A stretch of 64,000 nucleotides of DNA from Pseudomonadota bacterium (GTDB lineage Bacteria; Pseudomonadota; Alphaproteobacteria; Rhizobiales; Hyphomicrobiaceae). The stretch spans positions 744,001 through 808,000 of the forward strand of contig JAFECE010000011.1 in assembly GCA_018242295.1 (NCBI GenBank). The letters run 5' to 3'. This document shows positions 1-8,606 of this stretch, in pieces (positions within the stretch are counted from its first letter, which is position 1; every line of letters starts with the position of its first letter). The translations under genes were made by a program, and so were the position numbers. Under the pieces are notes generated by a model. It saw only the letters and a program-made list of their open reading frames with translations. It did no database searches and was not told the DNA's origin.

Positions 1-928
1 ACGGCGTCGCGAGCGTTATGGCCGCCGCCAACGCTGCTGCCTTCAGATCGAAGCTGACGGTCCGACGGCTCCAGAGCCAGCCGATGACGACGACGAGAGC
101 GGCCGATACGGCGGCTTGCAGCCAAAGCGCGTGGTCGGCCGAAAGCCCGAGACCGCGGGCAAGTCCGAACGGCGTTTGTATCCTCTCGGTATCGGGGGAC
201 GTCGCGATGAGGGAAGCGACGTGCTGAAGCTGCTTCGGCAAAGCGAGCCAGGAGGCGACGCCGAATGCGGCTATCGAGGCGATCACCATGGCAGCGACGG
301 TCAGCGCCGCGGCGGCGATAGAGTGGTAATAGCCGCCGGCAATGAGCGCGATCGGAATGAGCAAGCCGAGATGCGGCTTGAACGACAGGAGCCCGATCGC
401 GACGCCGGCCAGGATCGGCTTGGTTTCAAGCAGCACAAGCCCAAATCCCAAAAGGCCGGATGTCAACGCGCCGTTCTGCCCGATGTAGAAATTGAGCCAT
501 GGGCCGGGAGTCGCCAGCATCAGCAGCAGATCGCGCCGCGACGTGCTGATCCGAGCGAGCGCAGCGATGAGCAGGGAAAGCGTCGCGCAGATCCAGGTCA
601 GCATCGATGCCGCATAGGGAACAAGCGCGAGTGCCGCGGCGGCCAGGAGAAAGGTCGGGGGATAGGACCACGGGAAATCGCCGCCATTCGGATTATGATC
701 GAGTGCACGCTGGGCGCCCTTGTGGCGCACGGGGTCATAGGGGGCCATGAGGTCGCCGCTGCCGACCAACTGACCCGCGGAGTAGATGCCCAGATAATCG
801 CCGTTGGCCGGGAGGCCTTGGGGTGTCGTGATCCAGCCTTTGGGACTGACGCGGGCCGTGTTCAAGGTGAAGGCCCAAACGGCAATCGCCAGCAGCGCGA
901 ATACGGAGGGAATATCGATGCGGCGCAT
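1..928 (-). CDS. GT87/DUF2029-like membrane glycosyltransferase (partial, C-terminus outside window)
   Basis: The frame is open from an ATG at 926-928 to the left edge of the window, giving 309 codons with no stop, so the C-terminus is missing. It begins MRRIDIPSVFALLAIAVWAF, a first membrane segment. Further on are a GQNGALTSGLLGFGL segment and a SFKPHLGLLIPIALIAGG segment, the pattern typical of the DUF2029/GT87 polyprenyl-phosphate-mannose transferase-like family, followed by more hydrophobic helices. Such enzymes move a sugar from a polyprenyl-phosphate donor at the cytoplasmic membrane; the substrate cannot be deduced here. No clear ribosome binding site precedes the ATG, so the start could lie a few codons away. 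Confidence 0.7.
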   Translation of the reverse strand, partial: MRRIDIPSVFALLAIAVWAFTLNTARVSPKGWITTPQGLPANGDYLGIYSAGQLVGSGDLMAPYDPVRHKGAQRALDHNPNGGDFPWSYPPTFLLAAAALALVPYAASMLTWICATLSLLIAALARISTSRRDLLLMLATPGPWLNFYIGQNGALTSGLLGFGLVLLETKPILAGVAIGLLSFKPHLGLLIPIALIAGGYYHSIAAAALTVAAMVIASIAAFGVASWLALPKQLQHVASLIATSPDTERIQTPFGLARGLGLSADHALWLQAAVSAALVVVIGWLWSRRTVSFDLKAAALAAAITLATP

Positions 929-1137
929 AGGGGGGATCACTGGCTGTTCGGTGCTCGCGGATGCCCGCGAGTCAGAGACAAAACGCAGCGGCCTTAAGTC
1001 TCCGGTAACTTCTTTGCGCTGGGCCTTGACGTGCCCTGGAGTTTGACAGCCTGTCATTACCAAAGCATTAGGCAGGGCGGAGTGGCGAGGCCTGGGGCCT
1101 TACGCTTTGCTTGCCATTTTTTCGACCGGAGACAGGA

Positions 1138-2421
1138 TTGAACGTCGAGACGGACGCTCATCGTATCGGGGCGGTGCCGGACATTCGGGTCGGCGCCGGC
1201 GGTGAGCCTGTGACCGGGCCTGAGGATACGCCGGTCGCCGCGATCGTGCACGCATGCCATTCCGCGTCGATCGATCAGGGGCTCGCAGCGCTCGCCATCC
1301 CGGGTCTCGATCGGGCGACGCTGGAGCCCATCCTGCAATACTGCGCCAGCCTCAAATGCGTCGAGGACAACGTAACCTGCCAGGGGTGCAAGCGGCGGAC
1401 GGAAGCCCAGGGCATCGAAACGCTCGATCAGTTCATCCTCAGCAAAAAGGAAGTGATTGTCGGCGACGGCCGCGTTCGCCTCCAGGGCGAGGGCACCGAG
1501 ACGGTGTCGACGCCGTGCCTCGAAACGCTCGCCAAGCAGTGGTCGGGTGAGAATTACTGGTTCTGGGCGCGCCGGGTCATTCGCAAGCTGCGCCACGGCC
1601 TGCGGCGGGCGCATATGCGCGGGGAGCCGGTGGCAGGCGAGGGCGAGACGCCGTCCATCATTCTGATGGAGCCACAACTCGCGGACAACATCGGCATGGT
1701 GGCGCGCGCCTGCGCAAATTTCGGGCTCGACGATCTTCGTCTCGTCAACCCGCGCGACGGCTGGCCGAACGAAAAGGCGCGGATCGCGGCGTCCGGGGCA
1801 AACTACATCATCGATGACGCGCAGGCCTACGGCACGCTCGAAGAGAGCCTGGCGGATCTGAACTGGGTCGGGGCGACGACGGCGCGGCAGCGGGATCTTC
1901 GCAAGCCAGTGCTGACGCCCGAGCAGGCGATCGTTGAAATGCGGAAGCGGATCGGCCGGGGTGAGCGCTGCGGCGTGCTGTTCGGGCGCGAACGCAACGG
2001 GCTCGAGACGAACGAGGTGGCGGTCGCGGACGCGTTCATCATGATTCCAGTAAATTCTCGTTTCGCTTCTCTCAACCTGGCGCAGGCGGTGCTGCTAACG
2101 GGATACGAATGGATGCGGAGTGATGCCGGGCGAAGCCTCGGCCGGGTTACAACCTACGAGAAGCCTCTCACCGAAGGTCTCTACATGGGCCGGGACCGTC
2201 CAGCGACCAAGCAGGAACTCCTTGGACTGTTTGAACATTTAGAGCGTGAACTGGAAACCAACGGGTTTTTCAATCCAGCTCACCGCAGAGCGGTCGTGTC
2301 ACAAAACCTGCGTACGCTCTTGACGAGACTCAACGCGACAGAGCAGGAAGTACGCACCCTTCGTGGCATAGTTGCCACGCTTTCACAGGGCAAAGGAAAG
2401 GCCCGAAAAGGGGGAGAGTAA
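1138..2421 (+). CDS. trmJ: TrmJ/SpoU-family tRNA 2'-O-methyltransferase with N-terminal cysteine domain
   Basis: The C-terminal part, from about residue 168, is a SPOUT methyltransferase: SIILMEPQLADNIGMVARA at its start, then the LFGRERNGL and IMIPVNSRFASLNLAQAVL motifs of the TrmH/TrmJ knot, which methylates ribose at tRNA position 32 using S-adenosylmethionine. The usual TrmJ is about 250 residues; this frame is 427 residues. The first 160 residues hold a C-x4-C-x6-C-x2-C cluster (C69, C74, C81, C84) in a region resembling DUF433 proteins. GC-rich third positions continue through the whole frame, so the extension looks coding. Start chosen at TTG 1138, seven bases after a GGAG; a shorter TrmJ could start at ATG 1615, but no ribosome site is visible there. 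Confidence 0.8.
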   Translation: MNVETDAHRIGAVPDIRVGAGGEPVTGPEDTPVAAIVHACHSASIDQGLAALAIPGLDRATLEPILQYCASLKCVEDNVTCQGCKRRTEAQGIETLDQFILSKKEVIVGDGRVRLQGEGTETVSTPCLETLAKQWSGENYWFWARRVIRKLRHGLRRAHMRGEPVAGEGETPSIILMEPQLADNIGMVARACANFGLDDLRLVNPRDGWPNEKARIAASGANYIIDDAQAYGTLEESLADLNWVGATTARQRDLRKPVLTPEQAIVEMRKRIGRGERCGVLFGRERNGLETNEVAVADAFIMIPVNSRFASLNLAQAVLLTGYEWMRSDAGRSLGRVTTYEKPLTEGLYMGRDRPATKQELLGLFEHLERELETNGFFNPAHRRAVVSQNLRTLLTRLNATEQEVRTLRGIVATLSQGKGKARKGGE

Positions 2422-2565
2422 GCGCCTTCATATGGCCAAGTTTTGGGCCGAGCGATGCCAACTCGAGAGGCTAATGGCATTGTGCAACGTGGCTGCTGCA
2501 AGGGCCGCGCCTGGGTTTCCCATTCACTAATAAAGAAAGTCAAAGAGGCTCAACTGGAGATGTGG

Positions 2566-3216
2566 ATGAATACGAGGGCGGGGGTGTTGGCGAGCGTAAT
2601 GGCGCTGTCGCTTATGGGTACTGCAGTACCCGCCGGCGCGCAGGAGCTCAGCGAGCACGCGGTGAGATCGTTCATGGAATATGCTTGGTCGCTCACGCCG
2701 CAGCAATTCTCCAAGCCGGACGGCTCGGTCATTGTCATCGACAAGAACAAGAAGTCGGAAGTTGAGGTTCCGCTCGACGTGGCACGCGATGTGATCAAGG
2801 CCGGGCGGCTTTCGGCGCATGCCCAGATCTGCGATCTGCGTGACGACCAGGTGCAGAATCACCGCGCCATGATGCGCCGGGAAGAGGCCAAGAACAAGTG
2901 GACCCAGCAAAATCTGGTCTACATCAGTCAGTTACACCTCACGACGGTGATGCTGCTGACCGGCCGGATCAAGCTCGTCGAGAAGGAAGGCGACAAGGAA
3001 GTCGTCGTCGACGAAAAGAAAGAGCCGGCGCAGACCTGCTCGGACGAGCAGCGCAAGAAGGTTAAGGAAATGATTGCGGCCTACGTTGCCGCGAGCCCGC
3101 CGCCCAATTTCGCGGCAGCCGGGCAGCCTCCGGTAGCCGGCGCTCCGGTCGCAGCTGGTGCTCCGGTCGCAACCGGGTCGACCTCGATCACGGAAACGAC
3201 GATCAAGAAGAATTAA
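2566..3216 (+). CDS. Secreted hypothetical protein with Ala/Pro/Gly-rich tail
   Basis: The 216-residue product starts with a Sec signal peptide (MNTRAGVLASVMALSLMG, predicted cleavage after PAGA, about residue 26). The mature part is charged and contains two cysteines, one in a QICDLRDDQ segment and one in AQTCSDEQRKKV. The tail has three imperfect AGAPVA-type repeats. The start at 2566 follows a GGAGA; another ATG lies at 2560. I do not recognise the family. It is probably periplasmic. It is followed by an intrinsic terminator and then by rpsD. Confidence 0.75.
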   Translation: MNTRAGVLASVMALSLMGTAVPAGAQELSEHAVRSFMEYAWSLTPQQFSKPDGSVIVIDKNKKSEVEVPLDVARDVIKAGRLSAHAQICDLRDDQVQNHRAMMRREEAKNKWTQQNLVYISQLHLTTVMLLTGRIKLVEKEGDKEVVVDEKKEPAQTCSDEQRKKVKEMIAAYVAASPPPNFAAAGQPPVAGAPVAAGAPVATGSTSITETTIKKN

Positions 3217-3271
3217 GCGTCATATGGGCCGTTGACGAGACGGCCTGACGCCGGTATCACCCAAACGTCTT

Positions 3272-3298
3272 CGCGGGTCCTTACGGGCCCGCGTTTGA
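3272..3298 (+). terminator. Intrinsic terminator after the secreted protein gene
   Basis: An 8-bp stem (GCGGGTCC / GGGCCCGC, one G-U pair) with a TTAC loop is followed by GTTTGATTT. It separates the secreted protein gene from rpsD. Confidence 0.7.
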
Positions 3299-3425
3299 TT
3301 TCTGCGCACCCGTGGCGGGACTGTCGAAGGTCCATGCCTGTCGGCCCCCAATAGGGGGATGAGGAGGGGGCGCTCCACAGTCACGGTTCAATCGAGCCGT
3401 GCCATAACTCATGGAGTGCTAGAAG

Positions 3426-4043
3426 ATGACTAAGCGCGTTCGCGCCAAGCATAAGATCGATCGCCGTCTCGGCGAGAACATCTGGGGCCGTCCCAAGAGC
3501 CCGCTCAACCGCCGCGAGAGCCGTCCCGGCCAGCACGGCGAGCGCCGCTCGGGCAAGCTTTCCGATTTCGGCCAGCAGCTCAAGGCCAAGCAGAAGCTCA
3601 AAGGCTATTACGCATCGATTTCGGAGCGTCAGTTCCGCGCCGCTTACGACGAAGCTTCGCGCCTCAAGGGTTCGACGTCCGAGCATCTGATCGGGCTTTT
3701 GGAGCGCCGTCTCGACGCGCTCGTCTACCGCGCCAAGTTCGTGCCGACGGTTTTCGCCGCGCGCCAGTTCGTCAGCCACGGCCACGTGACCGTCAACGGC
3801 CGCCGCGTCACGATCCCCAGCTATCGCCTCAAGGTCGGCGATGTCGTTGAAGTTCGCGAGAAGGCGAAACAGCTGGCACTCGTTCTCGAAGCTATCAAGA
3901 GCGCCGAGCGCGATCTGCCCGACTACATCAACGCCGATCACAACAAGATGACGGCTTCGCTCACGCGCATTCCGGCTCTGAGCGACGTGCCCTATCCGGT
4001 GCAGATGGAGCCGAACCTCGTCGTCGAATTCTACTCGAGGTAA
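3426..4043 (+). CDS. rpsD: 30S ribosomal protein S4
   Basis: This is a 205-residue primary 16S rRNA-binding protein of the small subunit. It opens [20 protein letters not shown], as alphaproteobacterial S4 does, and lacks the zinc-binding cysteines found in some bacterial S4 proteins. The S4 RNA-binding domain is visible in the middle ([14 protein letters not shown], then [19 protein letters not shown]). Length and ends match the family. The gene is monocistronic here, not in an alpha-type ribosomal protein operon, and has terminators on both sides. Confidence 0.98.
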   Translation: MTKRVRAKHKIDRRLGENIWGRPKSPLNRRESRPGQHGERRSGKLSDFGQQLKAKQKLKGYYASISERQFRAAYDEASRLKGSTSEHLIGLLERRLDALVYRAKFVPTVFAARQFVSHGHVTVNGRRVTIPSYRLKVGDVVEVREKAKQLALVLEAIKSAERDLPDYINADHNKMTASLTRIPALSDVPYPVQMEPNLVVEFYSR

Positions 4044-4149
4044 TCGCTCACGCTGGCTACTCCGCGCGGGCCAGCTCCGCGAGGCGGCGCTCGCGCCGTC
4101 ACCCAGTCGGGCTCTCGGCCTTTGGCCGAAGTGTCCTGTGATTTGGAGA

Positions 4150-4177
4150 AAGGCCGCCTCTCTGGCGGCCTTTTTTA
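4150..4177 (+). terminator. Intrinsic terminator of rpsD
   Basis: AGGCCGCC and GGCGGCCT form an 8-bp stem around a TCTCT loop and are followed by six T residues. The stem lies about 110 bases after the rpsD stop codon. Confidence 0.85.
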
Positions 4178-4222
4178 TTGCGCTTGCAAGGGGCTTTGTC
4201 GCGTTCGGTATCACCTCACCAC

Positions 4223-4311
4223 CGTCATGCCGACGAAGGTCGGCAACCAGACAAGCGGTCCGCAATCGTTGTGTTGATGTTTGGCTGGATCCCGGCCTTC
4301 GCCGGATGACG
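4223..4311. repeat. About 90-bp REP-pair element, copy 1
   Basis: Begins CGTCATGCCGACGAAGGTCG and ends CCGGCCTTCGCCGGATGACG, two facing REP-like palindromes with a central TTTGGCTGGATCC segment. Same layout as the copies at 8141, 8501, 18985 and 34854. Confidence 0.7.
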
Positions 4312-4323
4312 TTCGAATTTATT

Positions 4324-4468
4324 CGTCATCCTCGGCCGGGCGCGGCAAGGCCGCGTCGAAGGCTGGGGATCCAGCGTTAGATTTGTCGAAGACGCAGTAT
4401 CGTGCCTTCGGCACTTCTCACGCTGGATCCCCGAACGGCCTCGCGAGCTCGTCCGTTCGAGGATGACG
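4324..4468. repeat. 142-147 bp palindromic element, copy 1
   Basis: Bounded by the inverted repeats CGTCATCCTCG and CGAGGATGACG, with a second inner pair GGGGATCCAGCG / CGCTGGATCCCC. The centre carries GACGCAGTATCGTGCCTTCG. Near-identical copies lie at 7972-8113 and 34692-34838. It contains no coding frame of its own. Confidence 0.8.
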
Positions 4469-4483
4469 CGCGGGTGGCGACGT

Positions 4484-5125
4484 TCAACGCTTGCCGAAGA
4501 GATCGTCGAACGCCACCATGACGTGCTCGCGGTAAGCGGGGCGGGCTTTCAGCTGTTCATACCAGGCTTCGACGTTCGGAAGGCTCGGGCGCGGGATCTC
4601 GATACCGTAGTAGCGGAAGAGAAGGGCGCCTGTCGTGATGTCGGCAAGGCTCAAGCTTTCGCCGAGCATGTAGTCTTTTCCCTGCAGCCAGCGATCGAGA
4701 AGCTCGAAGTGCTTCGCGCTTTGCTCGACACCGCGACGGATGATCGTCCAGTCTCTTTCCGCCTCGGGCGTGCGATAGAAGGCCAAAAATACATCGTTGA
4801 GAAAAGTCGGCTGCAACGCCGTCGCTGACCAATCCATCCATCGCTCGTAGTTGGAGCGCTGCCAAGCATCGTCCGACCAGAATCGGTCCTTGCCGTAGCG
4901 CGCCGCCAAGTAGCGAAGAATGGCATGCGATTCCCACACTGCCTGTCCCTCGTCGTCGATCACGGGAATGCGGCCGTGAGGGTTCATGGCGAGGAATTCA
5001 GGCGTGTCGAGTTTTCCGAAGGCGCCGCCCGCCGCGATGTGCTCGTGTGGGAGATCCAATTCTCCAACGAGCCACATGACTTTTTGGACGTTCAACGAAT
5101 TTCGGCGGCCCCAGACTTTCAGCAT
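4484..5125 (-). CDS. Glutathione S-transferase family protein
   Basis: A 213-residue two-domain GST. The N-terminal thioredoxin-like half has GRRNSLNVQKVMWLVGELD, where an Asn/Ser pair occupies the usual catalytic region, followed by GRIPVIDDEGQAVWESHAIL, the glutathione-binding NxxGxxP...ES pattern. The C-terminal helical half ends DITTGALLFRYYGI and LPNVEAWYEQLKARPAYREH. It probably conjugates or reduces substrates with glutathione in the cytoplasm; the substrate is unknown. The stop codon lies 15 bases from a repeat element, and no partner gene is adjacent in an operon. Confidence 0.92.
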   Translation of the reverse strand: MLKVWGRRNSLNVQKVMWLVGELDLPHEHIAAGGAFGKLDTPEFLAMNPHGRIPVIDDEGQAVWESHAILRYLAARYGKDRFWSDDAWQRSNYERWMDWSATALQPTFLNDVFLAFYRTPEAERDWTIIRRGVEQSAKHFELLDRWLQGKDYMLGESLSLADITTGALLFRYYGIEIPRPSLPNVEAWYEQLKARPAYREHVMVAFDDLFGKR

Positions 5126-5238
5126 CGCGTGCTTCGCTCACTTATCGATCTGCCCATCGCGCGGGTGGCAACGATATAGCGGGAATGTGCGCGATATGGC
5201 TAGGCCGCGCGTTCGTTCGAAGCTAGCGAACGAATTGC

Positions 5239-6354
5239 TCAGACGGGCTTCCACCATTGGCGGCGATGAGGTGCGCGCGCGATGGAGACGCCGGGGCTCG
5301 CTGCGATCGCCGGACCGCCGCCCTCCGGTTTGCGCTTCCGGCGACGCGTGGATGGCGGCTCGGCGTTGGCCCAGCCGTAGGCGAGGATCGTCATCAGGGC
5401 GGAAGCGGCGAAGAAATAGACGCCGGGCAGCACGCGGGCTTCCGTGTAGCCCGACGAGTTGACGTAGAAGATCATCAACGCCAGCACCATGACGTCCGTC
5501 ATCGAATAGCGGCCGATCCATTCCATCGTTGCGAACGACTTCCTCCGGAAATCATCCGGCATGTCGTGCGCGGTGATCAGCGTCAGCAAGTAGAAGAGCT
5601 TCAGGAACGGAAAGAAGACGGATACGGCGAAGACGACGGCGCAGAGGAAATACTCCTGGTTCTCGAAGAGCGCATACACGATCGTCAGGATCGAATGCTC
5701 GTTCGTCCAGACGTAAACCGTCGTGAAGCGGATCGTCGGCAGGATGAGGCCGAGCGCGAAAAAGACCGTGGCGAGAATGATCAGGAAGCTCAGCGCGAAG
5801 TTGCGCCATCCGGAGGTGCGGGCCGCTTGCCCGACGTCGGGCTGAGGCAGCACGGGGACGAGATCGGGCGCGGCGGCCATGCCGTCGGTTCGTATCCATG
5901 CGTAGGACAGGATCATCAGCATGACGGCGGCCGTGAAGAAGTAGACGCCGTTGAGGCTCGAGGCATCGTAGACGCCCTGGCTCTTGATGAAGAAGATCGT
6001 CAGCGCCAGCACGAGGACGTCGTGCATCGACCATTTGCCGAGCCATTCGAGCGCGCGCAGCCGGCCCTGGTGGCGGACGATTTCGGCCGGCGGCAAGGTC
6101 GAGACGAGCAGCAGATAAAGAAGCTTCGTCACCGGCAACAGGATCGAGAAGATGAGCACGATCATGCCGAGGAAGGTCTGGCCATCGTGCAGCAGCACGC
6201 CGACGGTCGAGAGGAGGGAATGCTCCGTCGTCCAGAATGAGAAGGTTGTGAGCTTCAGGATCGGCATCGTGATGCCGAGAGCGAGGCAGACGCTGGCGGT
6301 CAGTATGGTCAGCGAGAGAAAGAAGCGCCTGCCGCTCAGCCACATGATACGCAC
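5239..6354 (-). CDS. PqiA-like (paraquat-inducible protein A family) membrane protein
   Basis: 371 residues consisting of two homologous halves, each with about four membrane helices and a conserved EWLGKWSMHDVLVLALTIFF / EWIGRYSMTDVMVLALMIFY segment, the signature of the PqiA family. Members usually work with MCE proteins in envelope lipid transport. Here no pqiB- or mce-like gene is adjacent, and the CxxC zinc-ribbon motifs of classical PqiA are absent. Start chosen at GTG 6354, which follows AAGGAG by seven bases; ATG 6345 is an alternative. The tail after the last helix is rich in basic residues. Confidence 0.85.
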   Translation of the reverse strand: MRIMWLSGRRFFLSLTILTASVCLALGITMPILKLTTFSFWTTEHSLLSTVGVLLHDGQTFLGMIVLIFSILLPVTKLLYLLLVSTLPPAEIVRHQGRLRALEWLGKWSMHDVLVLALTIFFIKSQGVYDASSLNGVYFFTAAVMLMILSYAWIRTDGMAAAPDLVPVLPQPDVGQAARTSGWRNFALSFLIILATVFFALGLILPTIRFTTVYVWTNEHSILTIVYALFENQEYFLCAVVFAVSVFFPFLKLFYLLTLITAHDMPDDFRRKSFATMEWIGRYSMTDVMVLALMIFYVNSSGYTEARVLPGVYFFAASALMTILAYGWANAEPPSTRRRKRKPEGGGPAIAASPGVSIARAPHRRQWWKPV

Positions 6355-6475
6355 TCTCGCGCTCCTTTCGCGAACGGGACGAGCCCTGTCGCCGATGTCG
6401 CGAGGCAACACTTCCGTTCGGCAAAATTGAGACAGTGGCCGGTCAAGCCCGACGTGCGCTGGGGCGGTACCGGAG

Positions 6476-7483
6476 CTAGCCCTTTTTGTCGAGCTTCTTG
6501 GACTCGTCGCCATTGTCAATTGCAGCGACGCGTTTTCGCGCGTGCTTGATGTGATCCGCGGCAGGAAGCTTTTCGGGCGGTACGCCGCTGGCTTCAATCA
6601 TAGTCTTTCGAACCATCTTGCCGATTTCGTGGTGAGTGCGGTTCGCTCCCGACTTTGTCTATATATCTCCCCTGCGAAGCCGTTCTTCTGCTTGCGTCAA
6701 CCGAAATAAATTTGCCGCAAGTTCTGTACTACCCATGCGGTCAAGAATTTGGTCCTTGTTCTGAATACTCTTGGCTCTCTTTATGCCATCAACATTCAGG
6801 CCGCCGTACATTCCTTTGTATCCTTCGCTTTGAAATATCGCGAAATCTTTGGGCGTGGTGACGCCGGACGCGTGGGCGGCCGATGCAAGTCCCTTTTGCT
6901 GATCTGCGACTTCATCACGAATCAGAACTCGACGCTGGTCCTCAGTGAGCGCCTCAATGCTTTGGTCGGCGATTTCCTGTCGGCGCGTCTGCTCGGCGAA
7001 GTATCTCTGGGCGATCGCTATTGTGAGCTTTGACGGATCGCCATTTTCAGCCACCAAATAGCAAGCGCGGCGGCTAAGGATTACGTCCTCTTTCGGACGG
7101 CCGCCTCTGGGGTTTTTTCCCGCTTGGGAAAAAACCTCGTCCGGATTCCAAGGCGCGCCATCCATGCGCCAGAAATGGCCGGATGGATCGATGCCTGATT
7201 GTTGGCATGAAATATAGGCTCTCGTGATTACCGCTCGGAACTTATCCCATGACCCGTACTCGAACATTGTCATGAGATAGCGCCCGTACCAAAGCTCGGC
7301 GCCATCGTCAGCTTCGTGTCTGCCTGTTTCGAACTCAGCCAGCAACGTTTCAATTCGCCGATCGAGCTTGCTCGTCTCAATTTCTTCCTGGACGTCGGAC
7401 AGCTCAGTTTGCGCGGCTCGCTCCAGAGCTTCTTCCGTTGGCATGCCCAGGGAGAGAGCTTTTTCATACTTTTTGTTCGTCAT
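6476..7483 (-). pseudogene. dinD: DNA-damage-inducible protein D (dinD) interrupted by an in-frame TAG
   Basis: Codons 1-274 encode a DinD-like protein with [20 protein letters not shown]-type sequence ([19 protein letters not shown]), [29 protein letters not shown] and [15 protein letters not shown]. Codon 275 is TAG (6659-6661). The same frame then continues for 60 sense codons with the rest of the family C-terminus (ANRTHHEIGKMVRKTM, then SGVPPEKLPA) to a TAG at 6476-6478. The N-terminus is about 60 residues longer than E. coli DinD. DinD is LexA-controlled in enterobacteria and inhibits RecA filaments; no LexA box was identified here. Base composition is less GC-rich than the neighbours. 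Confidence 0.85.
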
Positions 7484-7640
7484 CTGTTGGCGGCCTTGTA
7501 GGTCAAGGGTACTTCGACTTGCGAAAGGAGATTATTGATACGCTCGCCTGCCTCCATATCGCGATGGTTGTAGCGATAGCATACTTCGCGAACGATCGAG
7601 GTGCTTGGCAGAAATTTGGTGATGAACCCCGTAATCTTGG
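7480..7640 (-). pseudogene. C-terminal fragment of an unknown gene upstream of dinD
   Basis: An open minus-strand frame reads ITGFITKFLPSTSIVREVC, then [18 protein letters not shown] and [10 protein letters not shown], and stops with TGA overlapping the dinD ATG (ATGA). This coupling and the protein-like composition suggest the end of a real gene cotranscribed with dinD. No start is visible before the frame runs into the oppositely oriented peptidase remnant. I do not recognise the family. Confidence 0.4.
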
Positions 7641-7643
7641 CAT

Positions 7644-7961
7644 TTGAACAGGCTCGAACGGCTGGCGCGGCGGGCGTCGATCGGCATCGGGCGGGGCGGA
7701 ACTCCGTCAGGCAATTCTTCGGGCGACATCTTCATGGCCTTTTCGACAGCGAACGATCCGGGGCAATTGCCGGAGCCTGCTGCGCTGACGTTCACCGCCG
7801 TCAGCAACGACGATCTCGACGCGATTTATCTCGCCGTCGTGGAGAGCGTCGAAGAAGCCGTGTTGAATGCGATGCTCGGTGCAGAGACGACGACGGGCAA
7901 GCACGGCCGGGTCGTCGAGGCCATCGATGCGCAAAAACTAAAAGCGCTCGTGCTTGGATGA
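7644..7961 (+). pseudogene. 5'-truncated P1/DmpA-family peptidase remnant
   Basis: About 105 codons match the C-terminal end of P1 (S58, DmpA-type) aminopeptidases: RLARRASIGIGRGGTPSGNS, SGDIFMAFSTAND, then AVVESVEEAVLNAMLGAETT and a final LKALVLG. In DmpA the serine after the glycine/asparagine stretch is the autocleavage nucleophile, and that region is retained. The N-terminal two thirds are absent; the homologous region starts at the junction with the dinD patch. No plausible start or ribosome site exists, so this is a remnant. Confidence 0.7.
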
Positions 7962-7971
7962 AGCATCCTGT

Positions 7972-8113
7972 CGTCATCCTCGACCGAGCGTGGCGAAGCC
8001 ACGTCGAAGGTCGGGGATCCAGCGCAAGAATCGTCGAAGACGCAATAACGTGCCTACGGCAGTCTTACGCTGGATCCCCGAACGGCTCGCGTGCTCGCCG
8101 TTCGAGGATGACG
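7972..8113. repeat. 142-147 bp palindromic element, copy 2
   Basis: Same terminal CGTCATCCTCG / CGAGGATGACG pair and inner GGGGATCCAGCG / CGCTGGATCCCC pair as the copies at 4324 and 34692. It lies ten bases after the stop codon of the peptidase remnant. Confidence 0.8.
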
Positions 8114-8140
8114 TAAGGGTAAGCGCTTCTTCTTTCACAC

Positions 8141-8230
8141 CGTCATCCCGGCGTCGGCCGGGATCCACCGCAACGGTCAGCAACCTGGATGTTCGCATCG
8201 ACAGGACCCCGACCTGCGTCGAGGTGACAG
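8141..8230. repeat. About 90-bp REP-pair element, copy 2 (degenerate)
   Basis: The left arm CGTCATCCCGGCGTCGGCCG is intact. The right arm, ending at GTGACAG, is decayed but still aligned with the GACAGATCCCCGCC...GATGACG arm of the copy at 18985. Confidence 0.6.
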
Positions 8231-8281
8231 GATGCGAGTCACAGCATTCCGCCGAACGGAAGATGATTTCGGGATGCGCGC

Positions 8282-8477
8282 TGCACTTTCCTCTCCCGGA
8301 ACGGGAGAGGATGTCCGTCGAGCCGGAGGCTCGCTTTTGAAGGGTGAGCCGGAGGCTCGCCTACGGCGAGATGGGCAGGTGAGGGACTTTGACGCGAAAC
8401 GACGGATAACGGTCGAACTGCGAAGTCCCCTCATCCGCCCCTTCGGGGCACCTTCTCCCACTGGGAGAAGGAACGAT
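8282..8477. repeat. Palindromic CTCTCCC/GGGAGAAGG intergenic repeat
   Basis: Contains CCTCTCCCGGAACGGGAGAGG, a direct repeat of GAGCCGGAGGCTCGC, then CCCCTCATCCGCCCC and CTTCTCCCACTGGGAGAAGG. It is a non-coding compound palindrome of a type common between genes in this order. Related short pieces occur at 19944 and 20697. Confidence 0.55.
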
Positions 8478-8500
8478 GATTGCCTATGATCTTCCTATAA

Positions 8501-8592
8501 CGTCATCCCGGCGTAGGCCGGGATCCATCCAAGCATCAATTTCATCGCTGGATAGCTGGCTTGGGCTAATTCCCGCCTTCGCGGGGATGACG
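8501..8592. repeat. About 90-bp REP-pair element, copy 3
   Basis: Begins CGTCATCCCGGCGTAGGCCG and ends CCTTCGCGGGGATGACG. The arms form facing palindromes with about 45 bases between them. Confidence 0.75.
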
Positions 8593-8606
8593 CTTCTTTT
8601 GGGTCT

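Noticed and set aside
116-997. A 293-codon plus-strand frame at the left end.
   Set aside because: The minus strand encodes a coherent membrane glycosyltransferase across the same bases; the plus frame has no domain and an odd Arg/Gln/Gly composition.
6659-6661. TAG in dinD as a pyrrolysine codon.
   Set aside because: No pyl genes are seen and DinD homologs have no lysine-like special residue at this place; a nonsense mutation is simpler.
7972-8592. A repeat cluster that could be taken for a CRISPR array.
   Set aside because: The repeats are palindromic REP elements of two kinds, unevenly spaced, with no uniform repeat-spacer pattern and no cas genes.
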